From Lentinula raphanica (lineage: Eukaryota > Basidiomycota > Agaricomycetes > Agaricales > Omphalotaceae), in NCBI GenBank assembly GCA_027919835.1, contig JANVFP010000041.1, positions 186,001 to 250,000 on the forward strand: a DNA stretch of 64,000 nucleotides, in the 5' to 3' direction. Positions 35,632-46,791 of this stretch are shown in pieces (positions within the stretch are counted from its first letter, which is position 1; each line of letters opens with the position of its first letter). A model generated the notes under the pieces. That model saw only the letters and a list, made by a program, of their open reading frames with translations. It did not search any database and had not been told where the DNA came from. Made by a program: the position numbers and the translations under genes.

Positions 35632-37077
35632 TTTGATTCAAAGGCAGAGGGAGGCAGAGGGGGCGTAAACGTTTCTTTCTTACCTCCCAGGCATGTAGGC
35701 TATTTATGTAAGTGACACAGTCTATTGTGAATACCGCTGATTCCGAAAGCCTACGAACTTGCAAGTTTTGCACTGCACAAATGTTGGAGTGCTGTTTGTG
35801 GTGGTCCGAGAGCCCAAGCGACAATTGACTAGTACCAGCGAGTACCTCTATAAGAGCCAGATCCGAATAGTAGTAGTGAATCAAAGATATGAACTTGAAC
35901 TGAATGGTCATTGATGCGCTCCTCCACAAACAATACTCTAATGAGTGCGAGGGCACTTGAATTCCTATACTTTCGGGAACAGTGGTAGTTGGCGTCCCGC
36001 CACCATTCGGGTAGTCAGTCCGAGTCCGCCCTTGACCTTCAAGTTGAAGAATGGGATCGTCGTACCGAGTCAGGTGCATGATCATGAAGGCCTCATTCGA
36101 AATGTTATCATACTATGAAAAAGCGCATGCAGAAACACTCACTGCATAGTAGTATTCAGTGCTTGTGACTAGCACCACGAATGACTCTCATGCCTATACG
36201 ACCCTCAGCAGGGTTGTAAGACTTAACGAAAGGATGGCCAGGAAGACGAGACAGGAAGAACAACCGTTAGAAGTCGTACGATTTCCATGAGCGAGAAAGC
36301 AATTGATAGGCTGCACCAATGATAATCGTGTGTTTCAGTGTCTTTGGGTCCGCCTTGAGTCTTGACATACAAGTTATCAGAAGGAGCGGAACAGACGGGA
36401 GAATGACTGATTTCGTTTTTGGGGGGTTCCCGAAGCCCGAGACTCGAGCACAGTTCAGGCATGTTTCAAGCTAGGGAGGGCAGGCAGGACTGTATTATTT
36501 ATCGTGAATGAGGATTACCATTATTGTCAAATTATCAACGTGCGTCGTGTATAGACTTGTTAGCGGTCGACCGAGACCAACGCGTGTTCGGGCTAAGGAG
36601 AATAGCGGAGATGTCTGCTAACTTGAGGAATAGGACTAAGGCATTTAACGCACCAGTTACCGCAAGTCACGCAAGATACTCCTTCCCGTCCTCATTCAGG
36701 TTTCATGTTTGTGAGGAGGTCAGACGGACAAGCACGGCATAATTGCCAATCGACTACAGAGTTCGCAATGAGTTTAGTGGAAAGTTCACTGAACTCCTTG
36801 CGCTCTCTGTAATCATTGCAGCATTTGAGCAGAAGTCAGGAAGAAAAGGGCCAAAAGCGTAGAAGAATGGGAGTGTATTCGATGATTATGGTGTGAGATG
36901 ATGATGGTACAGGGCAAGCCGCGAGATGAGAACACTGAAAGCGTCGAAAATTGATATTTCAGTGCTAAGCGCGCGCTTAATCAGCGTCAATTTGTCTTGT
37001 TCCTCTAACCTGTTCCTAACCACCATCACATTCACAACGCGCAAAAGAGTATCAGTCAAAATCGCTGCCTGCTGAGT
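35632..37077. other. Divergent intergenic region, no supported gene
   Basis: About 1.45 kb between the methyltransferase (minus) and the sugar transporter (plus), so it holds two promoters. A minus-strand frame at 35606-36085 overlaps the methyltransferase start and has no recognisable content. Confidence 0.4.
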
Positions 37078-39967
37078 ATGACTGGCGGCGGCTTCTCTGT
37101 GCTCGATACTGGACCTTCTATCAACGATGCACACCGTTTCTCTGGAGTCTCTTACATCAGAGGACCCTCATGGCTTCATATGCCAACTCTAACTATCGGC
37201 CTCCTCGGAATCTCCATCGTCTGGTCCGTTGAGATGGCTTATGCTTCGCCCTATCTTCTATCACTCGGTCTATCAAAATCTGCAATGGCCATCGTCTTCG
37301 TTGCCGGACCGCTCTCTGGGCTAGTCATGCAGCCAGTTATTGGTGTGCTGGCTGATTCAAACACGTCGAGATGGGGCAGGAGAAGACCGTACATGATTGT
37401 TGGAACACTGATATGTGTCTTTGCGATGTCGCTTCTGGGCTGGACGAAGGAAGTTGCGGGGATATTCACTCAGCAGGTAGTTCGAACTGGACGCGTTTTA
37501 CGAATTCTTCAACTCATAAACTTTCATGTCCAGATTGCGTTGACTCTTTGGCTCGCTGTCATTTCGGTCTATCTCATCGACTTTAGTGTCAATGCAGGTC
37601 CTACTCTTTGCCGTTACCCTCAACAACCGATGTAATTGACTTCCTTCCCGCAGTAATGGCCGTTGACCGCGCCCTTCTAGTCGACATTTTACCGTCCACG
37701 TTACAACCCTCTGGAAATGCTTGGGCTGCACGTATGGGAGGGCTTGGAAGTGTTGTAGGGTATTTCGCGTGCGTAATCACTCTTTCACTTCGTTTCAACA
37801 TTGACCAATTTGATTCTTCTACATAGCGGAAACCTCGATCTTCCTTCGCTGTTACCCATTTTTGGACACACCGAACTTCAAATCCTATCGGTCATCGTCA
37901 GTTTTATTCTCTTCGGTAGCCACATCGTGATGGCCTCTTCCGTGAGCGAGCGTGTTCTACTCAAAAGCGATTCTTCTGGAGCCGGTGGGTAAGGTTCCCT
38001 TCTTAGTTCTCCATCCTGCTTTCGCTCATCATCCTTCCTCTACTTCAGACCACTCGCAAAGTCATTCACAACCCAAGTCCGCGCGATGTTCGAGAATATG
38101 TGGCTGCTCCCTCGGGTGATACGACAAATTGTGAGTGAGAGGATGAGTCGAATATCTTCTACGTGTATTCCCGATACTGAGCCGTTCATGATTTATATAT
38201 AGTTTCTCATCCAGTTTTTGTACGCTCCGCGGTTTTTCCTCCCTGCCTTCTTGTTCCACTCAGCTGACTCGACCTTTCACCTTTCGCTTTCCCAGTGCAT
38301 GGATATCCTGGTTCCCCATCATGTTCTACTCAACTCTATACATCGGAGACCTCTACAAACGCTCCTTCTTCGCCTCAGCCATCCTAGTACCCCCACCAGA
38401 AATCTCTGAAGACTCCTTAATCGCCCTCGACACAGAAGCTACCCGGATCGGCTCTCGAGCGCTTTTCTATTCATCGTTGCTCGCTCTATTCATGAACGTT
38501 GTTTTACCCTTCTTCACGACAGAAGCATCATCGAGCTCGAGAAGGAGGAAACAGGAACGACAGCAGCACAGTGCGGGGTTCGGTGGTCCAGCTAGTGCGC
38601 GTTTGGGTTGGGATGAAGGACCTTGGTGGTGGAGGCTTGCGATTCCGGAGTTCGTGAAGGTTCGATTGGTGAGCCTCTGGGCGATAAGTCAGGGTGTACT
38701 GGCATGTTGTATGCTCGCTACCTTGTAAGTACTTCCTCGTTCGAGGTAAATTCATACTCACCAATTATCGTTATCCATTTTCTTCTTAATTATGTACAGC
38801 TTCACATCGTCCGTAGCCGGTGGAACTCTCTTGATCACCATCACAGGATTCTCATGGGCTATAACTCAGTGGGCTCCTTTTGCTCTAGTGCGTACGGCTT
38901 TACTTTTCTCTCTCAGTCTTTCAGTCTCATTTCCCTATCCTCCAGCTCGGAGAAGCAATCCTGACCGAACCGTCATCAGGCTTCGGTGCGGACGAACCTA
39001 GCCTCGGAGGCGGCATACGCTTGGTCGACACGCGTAGTTCTAGACTGTCCACGGAGACGGGGAGAGGACGAGGGAGGAGTTCAGAGAGTAGGAGGGGACA
39101 GACTTCATTGGACGAGAGACGACGACAAGGTCGAGTCGAAGATGATGATGCTACGGAGACGGAGACGATTTTCGTGGCGGGCGATATCGATGACGATGGG
39201 GAGGACCGGAGGAAACTACAAAAGAACGATGGGGATGCTGAGAATGATGATTCTACAGGAGCAATGCAACAAAAAGGGAACGTTATTCCAAGTTATCATG
39301 AAGATGAGGAGGATGTGTTAGATGAAGGTGCAGTACTCGTTGGGCGGACTTCTCGAGATGAGGAGGAGGGAATTCGTGGATCGGGTTCCGGCTTGCTGGC
39401 TGAGACAGAGGACGGAGATGAAGATGAAGATGGAGGAGAAGGTGGTGGGTTGAGTGCAAAAGCCGGGATCATCCTCGTTCGTATCCCTTTTCTGCTACAA
39501 ATAACCAACACTGCTCACCTTGTCACGTCGTTCAACAGGGCATCCATAACATTTTCGTTGTCATGCCCCAACTCATCGTCACCGGACTTTCCTCTGTCAT
39601 CTTCGCCCTAGTGGATCCTGCAAAGAGCGTCTTGCATGGCTCTCATCCTGGTGGAACGTTGGGTCTGGCTCATAATCACACAACAACGACGACAGCAGCG
39701 TTGCTAAATGGCAGGGATATAAGTGGCTTAGGATTGTCGTTCTTCAGAAGGGACGATACGGACATAACAGATGAGTTGGAGATGATTCAGGATTTGCAAG
39801 CTTCGGCGACTTCGAATTCGGTGGTATATATCTTTCGGTGTGTAGTTCTCACATTTTCAAATTCATGAAGAGAGCTAACGTGTGTTATTGACAGGATTGG
39901 AGGTGTTTCTGCACTCATTGCATTCATCCTCTGTTGGCGGCTAGCTCGAGAGCTAAGACATCGATGA
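37078..39967 (+). CDS. SLC45/GPH-type sugar-proton symporter (sucrose-transporter-like)
   Basis: Eleven exons: 37078-37476, 37534-37597, 37654-37768, 37827-37988, 38049-38130, 38203-38219, 38296-38724, 38800-38887, 38946-39476, 39539-39837, 39895-39967 (752 aa). Signature of the family: helix 1 GISIVWSVEMAYASPYL, LVMQPVIG, the RWGRRRPYM motif after helix 2, DRALLVDILP, LPRVIRQI, WISWFPIMFYSTLYIGD and TQWAPFAL. It imports disaccharides such as sucrose or maltose with protons across the plasma membrane; substrate unproven. Exon 9 encodes a very long, acidic, Gly/Arg-rich loop of about 170 residues before the last helices, unusual for the family. Exon 6 is only 17 nt but is needed to join RQI to AWISWFP through FLIQFF. 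Confidence 0.85.
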
Positions 39968-40118
39968 TAAGGGTTGTATCAGTGTTATAGTTTGATTTGG
40001 GATACGGGAAATGTTTATTTTATTAACACACACAGATAGGCTGTACGAATTACCCTACTACTCTGGACTTATACCATAATAATCTCTACGCAGAAAGTTT
40101 CATCACCGATTGAGCATC

Positions 40119-41758
40119 TCAAAAGACAGTACCATCGCTTTCAAGTTCAAGAGGAGGTCCTCCAGAAGCCGGTCGCTTTTGTTTCGCGATTTCCCTACCA
40201 CCTTTCCAGGTGGCGCTCTCTAGAACCTGAGCGAGATTGAGTTGGTCAGGAGTGAGATTGAGTTTTTTACGGATAGAGTCGGCGATACGGTCTCTGGAGA
40301 ATGATATGAGCTAAAGAATGATCGGTGAGCGGATGACAACTCACAGCATGATCACAGTCAAAGCTCGCCATTCGACGATGGCTGGATCCGATGAGGCGGC
40401 TTTGGGTAGACCAGAGTTTGGATCGGTTGGGAGGACGTTGGGTTTGAGGGTGATTACGCCGATATCTAGAAGAAGACCGCCTGATTGTTTGGGTCAGGGA
40501 TAGCTTAGAGTGGTGAACAATCATTATGTCCGTACCATTTCGATACTCAGGAAGCCCAGTCATATCTTCCAACCCAACAAACTTCCAGTTCCTATTGGTG
40601 AAAGTGATTGCCTCGACGAGACTGTACGTTAGCCACTGAGTGAGTTTATGGAACGGCACGAGGTCGTCTCCTTCCTCTGAAGTTGAAGGTGAATTGGCCT
40701 TCAACGCATTGCATGGCCAGACGTCTCCGAGAGATACACCGGCGAGTTTTGTACGGGATGCGGGCCAGATCGGGTTGAGTCCGTCGATGAGGACGTGCCA
40801 GAGAGCCGCGAGTGGGACGAGTCGGGTGGATCCCTCGAGTTTTGATTCTTTTTCGAGAAAGTCTGCAGAGATATGATCACCAATGAGATTAATAAGAAAA
40901 CAAGATTGAATGGAGTTACCTAGCATGTTTCCCGGTCGACCGTCGCTTCCAAAGAGCTCGGGACTTGCAGAAAGAGCATCGCTGAGGTTCCGCAGCAGTG
41001 ACGTACGTCCTTCGAGACCTACGATTGGATTGGATTCGGAGACTTGCATGTGCGAAGCGACCGTTTGGGGTGTGATTTTGGATAATCCAACGGCTAGAGG
41101 AGCAGATGGGTGAGTATAGTCATCAGGATTGAATCGAACGCATACATACCATCAACACGATGAGGCTGATCCGGCTGACTAGAGAACAACCCATCTTCAA
41201 ACATATGTAGACTGCAAATCGCCAGTCCTTCGGATCGGCTGTATGTTTGACCTGTGGATTTTTCGTGGTACGACCAATCTTTGCCCGCTCCTGCGTCGAG
41301 AAGGACGGAGACAAGGAAGAGATCGACAAGGCGTTTAGAGGATTCGTGGGTTCCGGCTGACTGCCATTTTGCGTAAAGAGGTTCAACGCGTTCGCTTCCA
41401 AGATCAAAATGCCTCCATCGTCCGTGAGGAGGAATCTGTTTATCAAGCTCGAGATGGAGATCATAGATAGTATTGAATGAGAGCTTGCCTTATTGTAGTC
41501 GGTGCCAAAGTCGCGCTTAGAGTCCAAAGTCAGTATTATCTGATCAGATCATTCTGAGGGAGATGTACATACTTGAATGATGTTCAAACAGTAGGCCGTA
41601 ACGTCCTCCTCTTTATCCGGATGATAATCGAAGTACTCGAGCTTTCCAGCTTTAGCGAGCTCGAAGACACGCCCACAACGTTCTCTGATGGCAGGTAAAG
41701 TACGAAGATAAGAGGCTTTGTCTTTGAGGGAGAGGGAGGTTGGGACGAGCATGGACAT
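40119..41758 (-). CDS. URC4: URC4-like uracil catabolism protein (DUF1688)
   Basis: Seven exons: 41758-41573, 41515-41489, 41435-41150, 41093-40920, 40862-40536, 40480-40345, 40293-40119 (436 aa). The family acts in the fungal URC pathway of uracil degradation; its exact reaction is not settled. Family landmarks read in order: LPAIRERCGRVFELAKAGKLEYFDYH, RDFGTDYNK, IPPHGRWRHFDLG, LFLVSVLLDAGAG, RSEGLA, GLEGRTSLLRNL, RLVPLAALWHVLIDGLNPIWP, LTQWLTYSLVEAI, DMTGLPEYRNGG and DPAIVEWRALTV. Exon 2 is only 27 nt, and the intron after it uses a GC donor (AAG|GCAAGC). This is the only intact copy; two decayed ones follow at 43.1 and 46.6-48.9 kb, each paired with a secreted family B gene. Confidence 0.85.
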
Positions 41759-42251
41759 GGTTGTTTGAAGAGAAGGGGGGAAAGAGGAAAGAGGAAAATA
41801 AAAGTAGAGAGTAGAGTTTTATAACGTCAATCGACGAGTCGTTAGCGGATTGAAATTCCGTTCGGTTCGGGCCGAAGGCGCTTTTGGGGTTTGCTAGGGT
41901 TTGTTCCGCGGAAGTTGCGGTCTCTTCCGCTTGCAATTTCTTGGAGCCCGAGCCAAAATCTTTTGAGCCCTCTGCATTCGCTGGGATTCATTGACTGAAG
42001 ATGCTCGATGCTTGGGCATACGGACCGATGCGGAACAGAGGCAGGTCGAGATATTTATCATCATGTAAGAGCGGGATTTAGAATATGGGTTGTGTAAAAA
42101 CTACGTTGAACAGCAACCACGAAGAGAGGACCACTGGTGTGTGTGTGTGTGTGTTTTCGCAGTTCCCGTATCTTCACACTCACCAGTTACACACATCCAG
42201 TGTTACACATTCACGATTTACTAAACTCAGATTTGCTGGCAAATCTCAACC

Positions 42252-42548
42252 ATGCGCTTAATCCCACCTTTACTACATTCATCTTCGAAGTTCCTGCGGT
42301 CACTCTTAACCCTCTCGGTCTTCTCGTGCTCGTTCAGCCCTGTCATGTCTGCTATCATCCCGCCTACTGTAGCTATGCCACGCAACACACATTTGCATGT
42401 TAGAGCACCGCCTGCCGTCGAATTGAGTGAGTGCTTGTTTAATCATGTCTCGAGCAGAATCTAATCATAACACGCAGAGCTCACTTTGCATTTTCCTCCC
42501 TGGCCCTCGGAAATTCAATTCGGGGCGGCGTATATGTCCATTGAATAG
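42252..42548 (+). pseudogene. Truncated family B secreted protein
   Basis: Two exons, 42252-42426 and 42478-42548 (81 aa). It keeps the family B layout: the shared leader (CAGATTTGCTGGCAAATC just before the ATG), a signal-peptide-like start (SLLTLSVFSCSFSPVMS), a short Pro-rich region and an intron in the same phase as the intact members. The second exon starts LTLHFPPWP, aligning with VALHFEPP of the intact genes, then hits TAG after 22 residues, where intact members continue for about 300 more. It might still make a tiny secreted peptide, but is best read as a stub. Divergent from the intact URC4-like gene, 493 bp away. Confidence 0.6.
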
Positions 42549-43119
42549 ACCTGTATAACTCCTTAGCCTGATTGGGTCGCTAGTATCAGGAATCCCCTCC
42601 CCCCTCCGATCTCCCTCCCCCTTCCAACTACCTTGTCCCGATTCCCAACCACAATCGCTTTAATTTCGCTACTTCTTTGACATAACAGTTTCACTTGAAA
42701 CTCGTTCAACACCCTTGTCTACTTGTTCTGCACCTATAATTCCATTTGATCTATCCGTCTTCCAGCCGGGGATGAGCGCTATGAGCTGCCGGATGTATGT
42801 TCTCGATCCTCTGTACCGTAAACTCATATCATATCATTCTTCAATTCATTGAAACATGAAGCACCTTGAACAAGATTTGAGCTAGATCAGGTTATTATAA
42901 GACGGCATAAGAGAATACACTCAGGAGATAGGTGAGCCTCATACAACTCGAGTAGATTCCTCGACTCGTTCTATTACGAAGTCTGAGAGTACTACGAACA
43001 TTGGTGACGGATCGGCGGAAAACTCTCCCTGTGCATGCATGAAACAAGTAATCACCGGCACCCGTAAATTTAGACAATTTCATAGCTGTAGGAAAGACAT
43101 CCGTGAGCTGTAGGTGATG

Positions 43120-43745
43120 AGCAGAGATATGATAGAATATCATCGACATGAAGAGGTTGATCCGGCAGACCAGGATTTAGAAACAGCCCATATTCGAACA
43201 TATGCAAGATACAGATTTTTCATCACTCCAATGATTGACTATCCACATCGATTGCGAATTTTTCGTGGTGCGACCAAGTACGGGTACGGTATTCCCATTC
43301 CTACGCTAAAGAGGATGGAGATACATAAGAGATTGACATGGGGTTCGGAAGATTGATATGTTTCCTACTGACTCCCATCTCTGAGATGTAATCTGAGACG
43401 TATGCATATGGTTTGGTCTGAAGGTCCATATGCCTCCAACGACGTCCATGAGGGATCCGACTTGTGATCCATTTTGACATGATGAACCAGAAACGAATTT
43501 GCCTTGTTGTACTTGGTACCGAAATTCATGCTTTGAAGCCAAAAATACTCTTATCAGCTGGAGATCAGACTATTTTGAAAGGGCATCCCGATGCACAGGT
43601 TACCTGAGTAATCTTGATGTTGTTCGAACAGGGATACCTAACAATTCCTCCCGGATGACGACTTCCGACCTCCAGTTGATTAGCCTAATCTAGTTTTCCC
43701 CGGTTTAGTGAGCCTGAAGAGCCCGGTCTTCAATGGCAGATAGAG
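43120..43745 (-). pseudogene. Decayed URC4-like fragment 1
   Basis: Nucleotide alignment by eye to 41150-41700 of the intact gene, same strand. Shared stretches: GAGGTTGATCCGGCAGAC (intact GAGGCTGATCCGGCTGAC), TTTTTCGTGGTGCGACCAA, GCCTCCAACGACGTCCATGAGG, TTGCCTTGTTGTACTTGGTACC, TTGATGTTGTTCGAACAG and TCTTCAATGGCAG. Many indels break every frame and the 3' half of the gene is missing. It sits divergent to the intact family B gene at 44.7 kb, the same arrangement as the intact URC4 and its neighbour. Confidence 0.65.
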
Positions 43746-44690
43746 TTCAAAGGCCCTGAAGCGCTCTTGGTGAAAGGCGAGATTGGAAGTAATCTGAAGG
43801 AGGAACTCGAGGGAACTAAGGAATTGAGCATTCCACGGGTCTGTCCATGCTGTGTTTTGTTTTGTTCCGAGGAAAAGAACCCGACTGTTGCACCGAGCGC
43901 ATTATTTTTGGTCAATGCCAACCTGCTATGCAGTGGGAGCTCTGAAGTTTTCATATTTGATTCTAGCATGATCAGCTCGGAGATGCCTGCGGGAGAGATC
44001 AAGGTGAAGACGTTGTCAGGATGAAGCAATAGCGACCATGTACAGTTGTAGAACCGAACAAGTACAAGGAGAGATGATGATGATGATGATGATACGACGG
44101 TGAAGGTACCTGGAGATCACCTCGGCGATCGATCCCGCCTTCATTTTCATGAAGTCTACAGGTGCTCATTGCCCCATGCTAATCTAGGACCTTGACGAGG
44201 TTGAATCGCGAATGGAAATGCACCCATACTTGACCATTTCCTTGTTCATGAAAATAATAATAATTTTTGTGCCCGATAAATCATTTTGTTCTGGGGAGAA
44301 CCTCCCAAGTCGTGTTACGAGAACCGAGGACATCAGGATGCGTCGGGCCCGGTATAGTGGAAGCTGAACAATCAAGATGGAAGTAACTACATGAGCGAGT
44401 GCGGGAAGAAAATATCGAATCGGGAACGAAATTTCTTCATATTTTCAGGTCCGAGTAATTTTCAAAGGTTCTTGCATCTGTGTGCATGTATATAAGTCTT
44501 CGCCGGCATTGCGTCGTGAACACATAGCACTTACCAAGAACGAACAATCGGTACGTGTTGATCCTTCCTTCTCTGCTGAGTCTCAGTCTTCTCCAGCGCC
44601 ATTACATTTTCGAAACCTAGATTTAGATTTGCTGGCCAAATCCGAACACCACAGTTATCTTACCTCCCGAACGGATACTTGATCGTCATC
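43746..44690. other. Promoter side of the family B gene, no gene
   Basis: Contains a GAT trinucleotide run (about 44073-44092). The segment GAGGACATCAGGATGCGTCGG (about 44325) recurs before the second intact family B gene at about 55638, so this is a duplicated promoter region. Open frames on both strands at 43.77-44.02 kb mirror each other and are not convincing. Confidence 0.45.
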
Positions 44691-45956
44691 ATGCTCTCAC
44701 TCACCTATTCCTATTCGACGTCCTTGCGGCTGCTCGTCGCCCTCTCGTTCCTCACATCCTCAATTGGTATTGCTAGCGCTGCTAGTATCCCGACTAACTC
44801 GAGCATTACGCACATGAATGTTACGCCACCGCCTCCCAGTGACTCCTTATCACTTATACCTGCAAGTCGCGATCAGCAAGACGATGATAAAGGAACTCCC
44901 ATACGGCTAGGTGATTATCTTATCTGTGTTTTCTTCAATCCGGAGCTGATTTCGTTGCTGATTTGCAGCTGTTGCGTTGCATTTCGAACCTCCGAGTCCC
45001 AAAGATGATCACTCGCACGACGCTGAATCCACTTCAGGGGTATGCATGATCATCGGGAATCACGCTATAGCCTGGGACCATACCGCGGTGCCGAAGGATT
45101 ACAAACTGCACCTCAGCGAACTCGAGAAGTATCGCCACTTTGGGTACTATAGCACCATTGGCGATATCGACCTCTACACCCACACCATGGAAAACTTTCC
45201 AAAAGGTATCCTGGAAGAAATCGAAAGTCAAGCTCGCGAATCCCAGCAGAAAGCGGAGGACAGCGATCTGCTCACCAAAGGATTCGATCACCTCGATAAT
45301 TTCATGAATCTGTTGATTTCTGGGAGGTACCATGTCAATGTGACAGACAAAGCGTTAGAGAGCTACAAACTCTTGATGTCCATGTACAGGACGATAGCGA
45401 AGCCGGAAATTCAGATAAACTCCCAATATCTAGGTAAGGGAAACCATTGGCATTATTCGCCGCTCCCGAGACCGAACTAAACACAGGATTGGTTGCAGAT
45501 ATTGTTTTCAATGCGCATCCGTATCGCAACAACCGGAAAGTGTCGAAGGACGTTGACATGACTATTGGAGAACGCACCATACCTGCTCCTCCTCCCAGCA
45601 GTTCCACCTCCTCCCGAAGTTCGAATTTACGAATCGGATCATACAATAGTGCTGGGTATGGTAGGAAACGGCTTGGATTCATTCACTTCTATGGCAATCC
45701 GGAGGCGATCTTGACGCAGGTAGAAGAAATAACTCCAGAGATAGAGAGCCGCGAAAGAAGGTACGCGAAGGTGGAATTTCTTGGAGATTTCATGCGCATA
45801 CTGGGTGAGTCAAGGGACGTCACGGTGTTTGAGGTTGTCGTTCAGCAGTGGGTGGTGGCGGCTGCTAACTACAAGCAGGCATTGGACACATGGAGGATGA
45901 ACCAACGCGACAGAGATGCTGTGCGTCGGAGACCAGGACATCGTACGATTCATTAG
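44691..45956 (+). CDS. Secreted orphan protein, family B member 1
   Basis: Three exons: 44691-44910, 44969-45433, 45487-45956 (384 aa). The signal peptide (LLVALSFLTSSIGIASA) is followed by a Ser/Pro region ending PSDSLSLIPASR, then the conserved body: VCMIIGNHAIAWD, YKLHLSELE, GYYSTIGDIDLYT, ILEEIESQARESQQKA, NFMNLLISGRYHV, DVDMTIG and RIGSYNS...GRKRLGFIHFYG. No known domain was recognised. The second intron (53 bp, GTAAGG...CACAG) replaces a stretch that is coding in member 2, so either an intron arose here or the site marks a frameshift. The paralogue at 56.0 kb and the stub at 42.25 kb form the family. A secreted role is inferred from the leader only. Confidence 0.7.
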
Positions 45957-46569
45957 CACTGCCCAACGTCGAATAGCATCGCTGAAAGTTTACTTAACCC
46001 AATTATGATCTCTGTTTCCTCTGCTATACTTTGAAATGCAAATTGCTGGATATCGCTGTGCTCCGATGCACTTTGGGACCTTCGTCTGGTTTGGACATCT
46101 CTATGAGCTGAACCAAGTCCGAGGATGCGGTATGTTTGAGTGCAGCGTCGGTCGAAGTCTATTATCAACAAGGGAGGCAAGTTGGCAACCGATAGGGAGT
46201 GAGATGATTTCCGAGGAGGAGTTGAGCAAGGGCAAGGATATATCATTTCCGTCCCGAAGGAGGTTGGACATTAGGCGGCAGATGTGAGCTGATATCACGT
46301 CGGTAGCTTTTTAGAGACAGTAGGCTGATTTGCGCATCTAACTGGCATCAGAGAGACGGAGCGAGTCCGACTCGGAGTCGTTGAAGACTAAGAAGTTCAA
46401 GATTGCAAAAAGCATGTGACCGCCACGCGATCCCGTGTTCCCAACGCGCGTCCCTAGGCGTCCCTCCGACTTCGTTGCCAACCTTTGAACAAGTACTTAC
46501 ACTGACAGTAACCTCAGATCTGAGATTCCTTTCTATTCTTCACGAATAAGGAATCCCCAAACAAGAACA

Positions 46570-46791
46570 TACCAGCGGCAGCACAATCAGACTGATCATC
46601 CAGCTGATGGATGAACCCACCTTTGTACCGATGTAGACCGCAGTCCCTCAGTCTTCAGATCTGGAATGTACCCGTCGCCTGTAGAGTTTGTGTGGTACGA
46701 CGAGCACTCTCCACTCCTGCAACGAGTTGAAGGAAGAAGACGGGACAAAGTGACAAGGTGGCGCTGAGATGACTCGGAGTCGTGACCAGCT
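46570..46791 (-). pseudogene. Decayed URC4-like fragment 2a (interrupted copy, 3' part)
   Basis: Aligns to about 41145-41365 of the intact gene: CCCACCTTTGTACCGATGTAGAC (intact CCCATCTTCAAACATATGTAGAC), TTTGTGTGGTACGACGA, CTCCTGCAACGAG and GACGGGACAAAGTGACAAGG. It stops in GACTGGCTAC, where the 594 bp repeat begins. The 5' part of the same decayed gene continues beyond the repeat at 48574. Confidence 0.55.

Noticed and set aside
39296..39511. Ser/Pro-rich minus-strand frame under the transporter
   Set aside because: It is the antisense of the acidic loop exon; GAG/GAT codons read backward give Ser/Leu/Pro.
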